Part shown: positions 56,449-64,000 of the stretch, one piece after another | Numbering within the stretch: the stretch's first letter is position 1 | How the letters are laid out: every line of letters begins with the position of its first letter | Assembly: GCA_017893485.1 (NCBI GenBank) | Contig: CM030358.1 | Span: forward strand, 254,055,228-254,119,227 | Length of the DNA: 64,000 bases | Reading direction: 5' to 3' | Origin: Hemerocallis citrina | Lineage: Eukaryota; Streptophyta; Magnoliopsida; Asparagales; Asphodelaceae | Notes under the pieces: generated by a model | What the model was told of the DNA's origin: nothing | Seen by the model: the letters and a program-made list of their open reading frames with translations, nothing else | Database searches by the model: none | Translations under genes and position numbers: made by a program

Positions 56449-57191
56449 CAGTACATGATATAAATTCATTCGATTTATCTACTGTATCAATTCAATTATT
56501 AAATACGAAAATAACATGTTTATATTTTAAAAACATAAATATACAATTCTGGACAACACAACGTTGCTGTACAAAAACTCGTTTTCCGTTGCTACAGGAA
56601 AGCAAATCAGGTTCTGTCAGGGGTTCTAGAAACTAGACTCCCTGCCGATCCAACGCATATCTACACGATACATGATAACTACAGAAACATGGTCTACCAG
56701 CTAGTTCTTATTGGGTTTACCGCGCAGGCAGTAACTCAGCACAAAAGTACACTACGTGAAATTCAACTAGAAACTTTATTAAATTCTCGCAAAAAAATAT
56801 GTTTAACTCCTGAGACTATTCAACAAAAATTTCTATAGTTTCCAGGTTCAAATTCTTAAATAAACTTACTGATTGAATTATTAGAACATGACGATGTATA
56901 AACAAGCAGAGATTCTGGAGTTCTGATAGTACAGTGTTGAAATTAGGATAACTTGCAATCCGTGATTCCAAATCTGTCAAGTGTTCTGGATTCCTAACAT
57001 AGAGGTCTATGACTTCTATTAGATGTCTCTATCTGGTTTTAATTTATATTGGGTCAAAACTTGAGTTCTCTACTGGTCTAGTGTACGGGCAACATTTTGA
57101 AGTCAAGTTCACATCTATAAAACGTTCCGAAAAACCTATTCAAAAAATCTCATAAAAGTCATATTATGGCTCCTAATCAAGTCCAGTAGTG
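56449..57191. repeat. V, right part, and unassigned sequence up to C3
   Basis: Resumes the sequence interrupted by G2. AT-rich, with no ORF of note and weak similarity to Y. It ends where C3 begins at 57192. Bases 57187-57191 (tagtg) would be the left TSD of C3; the other copy lies outside the window. Confidence 0.45.
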
Positions 57192-59092
57192 TGCTGATAA
57201 ATATCTGTAAATCACCCTAGGGGGGTGAATAGGGTGATTGTGCGGAATTTAAAAAAAATAAAGTAAAGTGCAGAGTAAATGAAAAGATATAAGAAGAGCA
57301 AACACAGATAGTATAAGTGATGCAGCGATATAACGTGGTTCGACCCCCAGGTCCACGTCCACACCTCCTACTTGTAGCAATTCTCCGCCACAAGCGTTCC
57401 ACTATACTCAAACCCTTGTACTGTGATTCTCGGATTCAGGCTGAGATGTAACGCCCCGAATTCCAAATAAGACCAAATTCAAGATTTCACAGGATCTTTA
57501 CTTCACTTCGTACAATTTTACAAGAAATTTAAAACTTTTCTCAATAATACATCAGAGTTCAATACACTTGTTTACACAATGGAAAAATAAAAGATTACAA
57601 TGAAATAAATACAACATCTTTAAACCAAAAAGTATCAGCATATCCACTTTATTGCTTCATGAACTTCCATTACCTGCATGTAAGACTGTGCGTACGTTAG
57701 TTGATTACAACCGACGAAATGTTATACACGGCTATCCTCTCTATGCCGAAAACAGTATAACGATCTCAATACTTTAACAAACCACAAAAATTGAATGAAC
57801 AATAAAGTGTCAAAAGTGATTATTCTAAACATATAAGTGTATGTCATACCGTAATGCCTAATGCACACATTTCTTTATACTAGGATGACACTAATGCACA
57901 CTTGTTCGGATTCTATGCATCTCATACTACATAGGTCCGAGGACAAGTGCCTACGTACTCTACAATAAAGGGTTTGATCCCTCGCCATGAAACTACCCAG
58001 TAATAAGACAAGGTTTAGATCATTCCACGAATTTGAATCCCAGCTCCGGAGTCCACCGCTGACTGTTATCACAGATCCCACATCGTGTGAATCATCCCGC
58101 AAGTGCCCCTCTAGCTCCGGTATACGCATATACATTGGAGTACAGCAAAACAAAAACTATCCGCCCGATTACTCAAGATCCCGGAATCCACCGCTGACCC
58201 ATCCTCATAATCCCGGATTTAATTATAAAAGCCTGTCTCCCATGGGGCAACCACAGTCCACCGACTGGGTCTATAGCCATGGAGATCCACCATCGAATAT
58301 ATAGAGCAACCCACTTACGTTTACCCAGGTTTACTACATCTTCACTTATGTGCCTAATCATTTAGTTTAAGACATGAATAAATTTTCAAGCCTAGAATTA
58401 GTCTTACCTCCTACCGGTCTTAATCACAAATACCGAGATAGATCCACAACCATATCTCAAAATTATATCTCAATTCTTTTATTTCAACATTGCCGGTAAC
58501 GAGGTCTTACTAACTCTAAATCTCAACTTTTCATATACAAGAATCATGGGTATAACCTCCAAAAAAGAATCATGGGTAATCACACCCTTCAATAATCATG
58601 TCTATGTCTCCAACTTATTCTTAAATAAATATCCATGTTTCATTCTTTATTCAAGCATTTTCAATTCAAACATTGAACAAGTGATTTCTTTCTTGGACAA
58701 AAGATTCATCACCATAATATCTATTAGCAAAATAAGCAATTCACATTCTCAACATAAGTGTTTCTTTATACAAGAGAGATTCATAACTTGTTACCTATCT
58801 TTCCTTCTTTTCAAAAGATCTTTTACCCAACTTAATAATTTTTTGGAGTTAAACTCATTTAATAATCAATATCTCATTTTTACTTCTAACAATATATAAT
58901 AAAATTTCCATAACAATCTCTAATAATTTCCATTTTATCTTTTAACCATAATAAGAGTTTATTCATTCCAAAAAAAAACACCATCTTAGTCTATTAAAAA
59001 AACCAACCAAAAAATAAAAGAGTGCCCAGCACCAACTTAGTCTATTAAACACCTTCTTAGTCTATAAAAAAACCAACCAAAAAAATAAAAGA

Positions 59093-59168
59093 GAGGCTCG
59101 GGTCTTGAACCCAGCACCAACCGAAACAGTGCCCAAGCCTTGTCCCGTTAGCCATTAAGTCCATATGA
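59093..59168 (-). other. tRNA-like module b of W
   Basis: The minus strand reads taatggctaacgggac (A-box-like) and then ggttcaagacc (B-box-like, complement of 59101-59111). This is the position of module b in Z1 and Z2. Confidence 0.6.
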
Positions 59169-59254
59169 ATTGGTTGTTCTAAAGTCCCCATAAAACTCCT
59201 TTTACATTAAGTCTAGGATCTTGGGTAATTAAAAACAAAAACAAAAAAGGTGTG

Positions 59255-59332
59255 AGCCTATCGGGTTTTGAACCCAGGTCACAGAAAAGGCAGCGCCACC
59301 GCACGACCACTAGGCCAAGTGCGCCCGTCACA
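59255..59332 (-). other. tRNA-like module a of W
   Basis: The minus strand reads ttggcctagtggtcgtg (A-box-like) and then gggttcaaaacccg (B box within a T-arm-like stem, complement of 59264-59274 and flanks). The B-to-B distance to module b is about 163 bp. Confidence 0.65.
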
Positions 59333-61918
59333 AAGGTGATCTGTACGTTTTAATCAACTTTCTGTTATTCTCATAAAAACTCATTTTCTTTTTTTATTCT
59401 AATCTTTTGTTAGACTGAAATTTGTTCCTGTAATCCGAGTTTACTTTTCAACAGTAAATTATAGATTTATAAATCATATTTTAGAGAAATAAAATATTTT
59501 CCAAATAGTTCCTTTTTCACTAATAAACATGAAATTTCAATCTTTCCAAGTAGCACAATTCTATGTCTTGTCTATAAATTCAATGGTACTAATTTTACAA
59601 AAAAATTGCTTATCAAAGAAGAAATCTACAACCATTATTCATACAATCAATAAGTCCTTCATTCATGATTATTAGTGAAATGGCAAAATGATTGATTACT
59701 TCTTTTCTCATTAACTACTACATGATACAATGTTAATTCATCAAACATAGCATGATTTCACTATAAATCTCGCCACATTCATAGTATAGTTTATTCTATT
59801 TTATCACCTCAAAACTACTCATTTACTTAGCATGCATATTCTAAAAATTAGAAAGTAAGAGAACACCCACCTTAATTTGGAGAATGAAAACTACTAAAGA
59901 AAAGGACTCCTTCTAGCTCCTAGCTCCAAAACCACTTCCTTGCTCCTAGCAAAACTTCCTCTCCTAGCTATGGCTTCTCCTCCTAGCAATTCCTCCAATC
60001 AAAAGAACTCTCACTCTCTTTCTTTTTCTTTCTTTTCTTTTCTTTCTCTTAATTTTGTTATTGTTTTTTGTGTGAAAAAAATGAGAAATGGGGGTGCTAT
60101 TTATAGGATATGTTGAGGGTCTAATGTACAAAAACACACACCTAATAAATTACTAAATTTAATTTTCCAATCCCTCATTTTCTTAACTTCCAAAAACTCC
60201 CAACTTTTCAAGTTCTCCACCTCTTCAAAACCTAACCCCCAAAATTCCCTACCTCTCAACTCCCCACTCCTACAAGCTTTAACTCTCTCATTCACTCTCT
60301 CCTTCCCACTACAAAATCCGGTCAATCCTATGCTCAAAACCGGCCACATATAGTGTACAAATGTACACAAACATACAATGCTATTTTGGTCTTTACCGTG
60401 TGGGCCCTCCATCAAAAATACAAAGATCAACTTCCATCCATACATTACACCATCAGCCTAAGCTTCCTACTCACGTGGACCCCCACCATTACCAAAACAT
60501 TAATCTATTATATTACCATTTCATTAATACCATGCATTATTTTTTCAAAGCAAACAGCCATATATTATTCACAACATATATATATTTTTACATATATATA
60601 TTTTTATATACTTTTGAAAACTACGGGGTGTTACACACTCCGAAATTTATTTTGAAAACAATTATGCTTAAATACGTTTACAGAAAACACGTGCGTCGCA
60701 CGTAAAACATGAAAATGCGAAATTTTGTTTTATCAACGGAAAGATGTTAAAGATGATAAAATACAATATAAGAAAAATATTTATTAATTTTTATATATTC
60801 TATGACGTAATTGCTATGTACGTAGAAAACACGTGCATTATACGTACAAAAGTATTTACATCGAAAATGTGAGAAAACTGAATTTTCATTTTATAAAATA
60901 GATTTAAATACATGAAATAAATAATTTAAACACATAGAAAATATTGTACGTAGCGGTGGAAACACGTGCATCAAAAATACGTAAAAAGCACGTAGAAATA
61001 CAGAGATCGAAATATTATATTTTTGTTGACTCAAATAGCATAAAATATGCGGGAAATGCATAAATAGTTGGAAATCAAAATGCGTAGTGAAAATACATTA
61101 CAAAATACACGTGCGTAACACACGATGAAAAAATTGTCATTTACAATTTTGCGGGGTGTTACACGAGAGACCTATTACACCCACAGGACTTCTAACACAA
61201 GTCCCATCAATCTCACCGAAGTGGAAGAAAAAGAAAAAGCTCAAGATCTTTAATGATCCCGACTGAAGAATACAAATAATTATCACCCACACTCGGATTG
61301 ATTGTTGAAAGATTAGTTCAGAAGATTTTTCTTAGAAGTAATAGGTTAAGAATACATAGTGAGTTCATCCAATTAAATAGACTAGGAAGTGTATCGATCA
61401 AAATTAAAAACGATACATTCCAAAAATATGAACAGCACAAGTACGGTCGACCACAAGTTCGGTGCAGTCGACCGTTCATCTCTCTGACGTAAAGTAGAGA
61501 GATAAAGGGTCGACTGCTTCTTACGTAACTGTGAGTTGCAGTCAACTGTGATACGGTCGACCATCATGAGGTGCGGTCGATCGGTATCGCACTGTTCATA
61601 CTGAATCCACTTTATATTCTTACAAAAAACTAATCAATCACCAATCAATTTTATACAGATTAAATCTCACAAATATAGAATGATAACAACTGGTCTTGAT
61701 AGCTTTCTTGGACACTAATCAATCAATTGCTCTTTTTGAATATCTTCTTCTTTTACTTGATTTTTCAATCTTTCTTTATTACTTTCCATCTTTGAATATT
61801 CTTGAATCTCTCTTGGATCTCTTATGAATATTATTTGATCTTGAAAATCTGAACAACTCAATTTAAACTTATTAGTATTTATAGACACGTTTTGTGCACA
61901 CCAAACCAAGAGTCAGCA

Positions 61919-62718
61919 ATCTCCCCCTTGTGGTGTGAATAAAACATGCATTTGAATATTGAAAGTAAAAAAATTAAACAATTAGTCATATAAATACCCC
62001 TCCCCCCCCCCCCCCCCCCCAAAATTTAATACTTCCTGTAACACAGATTTTCGTAAGTAAAGAGCTTTTAACAGAGATTTGTAAATACTCCCCCTTAATT
62101 CAATACTTCATAGCATAGAAGATAGAAAAAATATTTACTTTCAGTGTTAAAACCATTCCCCCCTTTTTGGAACACACCAATAGGGGGCAAAAGAAACGTG
62201 GAGAACATACTCCCCAAAAATCAGTTGGTAAACATGAGATGAGTTTTGAGAAATATAACGGAGGAAAAATCTACTTACATGGTACCGTTGATAGCAAAAC
62301 TCTTTGATATACAGGGAGAGCTCTTCATGGTATCATAGATTTGAGATTTTCCAATACAGATGTGAGGCATAAAACAGAAGAAGAAGTGAAATTGAATAAA
62401 CCGATATTTATAGAAGATAAATAGAGAGTTCTTAAAAACGAGCAACCAGAAAAAAAACCGGTCGACCGCAACACCAATTAAGCATACAAGTCAAAATTAA
62501 CCTGAGAGCAAACTGGTCGACCGTACAGTCGACTGCACATCTTGTAAAGATAAAACGCAAATCAGAGGGTGAGCCGGTCGACCGCAAATACTAAAAGCCA
62601 ACATTTTGAAAACAGAGTATAAAACAAAACGAAGACTGAGAGTGTGCCGGTCGACCGTACACCCTCACAGGTGTACGACCGTAGTACAGTCGCCCATCCA
62701 GTCGACCAAAAGGCATTT
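61919..62718 (-). other. C3 region between pol and 3' LTR, with GTCGAC repeats and a poly-C run
   Basis: No ORF of note. SIRE-type elements often carry an env-like frame here; none is seen. A C run of about 20 bases lies near 62001-62021. The palindrome gtcgac appears at about 62461, 62517, 62527, 62577, 62649 and 62701, mostly as ccggtcgaccg. Confidence 0.65.
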
Positions 62719-64000
62719 TCAAGCTGAAGTATCAATAACATTCAGTTCTCCTTTCAAAAAATAAAATCGTTTTTCATCTAAAGGCTTGGTAAAAATAACA
62801 GCAAGTTGCGAATCAGTAGAAACATATTCAAGAATAATATCCCCCTTTTGAAAATGGTCTTTAATAAAGTGATACTGAATATCAATGTGTTTTGTGTGAC
62901 TATGTTGATCAGAATTCTTTGTCATATGAATAGTACTAGTGTTATCACATTTAATTGGAATGTGATCAAAAAATATCTTGTAGTCCTCTAGAGTGTGTTT
63001 CATCCATAATACCTGCGCACAGCAGGATACTGCGGCAATATATTCAGCTTTGGCAGTTGAGAGAGTTACAGAGTTTCGCTTCTTGGATGCCCATGAGACA
63101 AGACAGTTGCCCAAGAAGTGACATGTGCTGCTAGTACTTTTTTTGTCTATTAAGCTACCGGCATAATCTGCATCAGAGAATCCTAGAAGAGAAAAGTTTC
63201 AATTTTTCGGGTATCACAGTCCAGTATTTGGTGTGCCTTTGAGATATCGAATGATACGCTTAACGGCAACCAAATGCGATTCTTTGGGACACGATTGAAA
63301 GCGTGCACATAGACAAACACTAAACAAAATATATGGACGACAGTAATATAAAGTAAACTGCCAATTATACCTCGATAAGTAGAAATATCAACAATATGTT
63401 ACCAATTTCATCTTTGGAAAGCTTCGTAGTAGTAGCCATAGGTGTTTTGCAAGCATTTGCATTTTCAAGTCCGAACTTTTTGACTAGCTCTTTTGCATAT
63501 TTGGATTGATTTATAAAGATGTCATCATTTCTTTGTTGTACTTGAAGCCCAAGAAAATAATTTAGTTCACCCATCATACTCATTTCGAACTCATCCTGCA
63601 TTTGCTTTGAGAATTCCTTGCAAAGATTTTCATTGGTGGATCCAAATATAATATCATCAACATAAATTTGAATGATTAAAATATCTTTAGAGACATGTTT
63701 TATAAATAGTATAGTGTCTACTTTTCCTTTAGAGAAGCCTATGTGAAGTAGAAACGAACTCAGTTGTTCATACCAAGCACGAGGAGCTTGCTTCAAACCA
63801 TACAAAGCTTTATCAAGATGAAATACATGGTTTGGGTGTATGGGATCAGTGAATCCCGGTGGTTGTGCAACATAAACTTCTTCCGAAATAAAACCATTTA
63901 AAAACGCACTTTTGACATCCATTTGAAAGAGGGTAAAATCCATATAAGCAGCAAAGGCAAGTAAAATACGAATGGCTTTAAGCCGTGCAACAGGTGCAAA
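62719..64000 (-). pseudogene. C3 reverse transcriptase and RNase H
   Basis: The minus-strand frame enters at the right edge with [20 protein letters not shown] (RT). It then shows [40 protein letters not shown] and the active site [12 protein letters not shown] (about 63670-63640), to 63365. A disrupted stretch (63364-63115) with frameshifts carries KRIIRYLKGTPNTG. RNase H follows in 63114-62719: SWASKKRNSVTLSTAKAEYI, CAQVLWMKHTLEDYK, KHIDIQYHFIKDHFQKGDII and IFTKPLDEKRFYFL, the SIRE/Maximus form. The SDYAG/DAD segment upstream is broken. A decayed copy. Confidence 0.9.

Larger units (their letters stand above)
57447..61163. mobile_element. Long LTR-only element W (probable solo LTR, 3.7 kb), relative of Z1/Z2
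   Basis: Starts tgtaacgccccgaattcc and ends tgcggggtgttaca, with near-TSD tgaga (57442-57446) and cgaga (61164-61168), one mismatch. It shares blocks with Z1 and Z2, such as taagactgtg(c/g)gtacgt, aaccgacgaa, acggctatcctctctatgcc and cacttgttcggattctatgc, but is more diverged. No gag-pol domain is present. A second gggtgttaca at 60635 could be an alternative end; the flanking sequence favours 61163. The last 0.5 kb repeats acacgtgcgt/acacgtgcat motifs. Two tRNA-like modules are listed below. Confidence 0.75.
57192..61918 (-). repeat. C3 3' LTR, split by W
   Basis: Two parts, 57192-57446 and 61164-61918. Joined without W they read ...attcaggctgagagaccta..., a smooth continuation. It contains several gtcgacc motifs (61446-61570). 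No coding content is seen. Confidence 0.78.
57192..64000 (-). mobile_element. SIRE/Maximus-like copia C3, 3' part (runs off the right edge)
   Basis: Minus strand. The 3' LTR is 57192-61918 including W. On the plus strand it begins tgctgataaatatctg and ends agagtcagca, so the ends form the inverted pair TGCTGA/TCAGCA. Next to it atctcccccttgtgg is the complement of PPT ccacaagggggagat. RT and RNase H are at 62719-64000. The LTR without W is about 1.0 kb. The block caccctaggggggtgaatag and the run tataacgtggttcgaccccc are typical of this copia lineage in my memory. The 5' part of the element is outside the window. Confidence 0.85.

Noticed and set aside
60600..60640. 60635 as the right end of W
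   Set aside because: Its flank (cactc) does not match the left flank tgaga, whereas the end at 61163 is followed by cgaga and by a smooth continuation of the C3 LTR.

Overview
The window is nuclear DNA from a flowering plant. It holds three exons of a spliced WAT1/EamA-type (nodulin MtN21-like) transporter gene, and nearly everything else is nested LTR retrotransposons of standard plant lineages (Ty1/copia, Athila-like and Tat-like Ty3/gypsy, SIRE/Maximus-like copia). Element boundaries below rest on TG...CA ends, primer-binding sites (PBS), polypurine tracts (PPT) and target-site duplications (TSDs) read by eye. The species cannot be told from the sequence. No bacterial, organellar, rRNA or CRISPR features were seen.

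Layout. (1) 1-18524: a plus-strand WAT1-like gene enters from the left (exons 2490-2898, 17507-17658, 17960-18098). Its 14.6-kb intron contains copia element C1 (minus strand, 3515-17216, TSD aaaat). C1 holds a hAT-type MITE, a second MITE-like insert in one LTR, and a short non-autonomous LTR element X (6331-14356, TSD agatc). Each LTR of X is split by a long LTR-only element: Y (6373-9563, TSD attta) and Z1 (10399-13959, TSD ataac). (2) 18525-38200: a copia composite C2 whose two halves point towards each other, with LTRs at the ends in opposite orientation. It is split by a complete 13.7-kb Tat-like gypsy element G1 (21978-35722, TSD gatag). G1 carries gag-pol, a 110-bp hairpin-bearing tandem array, and on the opposite strand a three-exon gene with its own TATA box. 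(3) 38201-41853: a PWWP-protein-like gene fragment, the 5' end of another copia (C4), and a pair of 0.2-kb direct repeats. (4) 41854-57191: an old Y-related sequence V, split by a complete Athila-like gypsy G2 (42908-56443, TSD ccatg), itself split in the RT region by Z2 (47659-51143, TSD tctat). (5) 57192-64000: the 3' part of a SIRE/Maximus-like copia C3 (minus strand). Its LTR is split by W (57447-61163), a relative of Z1 and Z2.

Coding state. All gag-pol genes seen carry stops or frameshifts, many explicable as C-to-T changes (CAA/CAG/CGA to TAA/TAG/TGA). The WAT1 exons are open and their splice sites are canonical, so that gene may still be functional if the 14.6-kb intron is spliced.

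Most notable: (a) Z1, Z2 and W each carry, on the minus strand, two tRNA-like modules with recognisable A and B boxes at a constant spacing of about 155-163 bp; (b) the antisense gene of G1 has two GT-AG introns that join three exons exactly in frame (684 codons including the stop), broken by one internal TGA; (c) the inverted copia composite C2.
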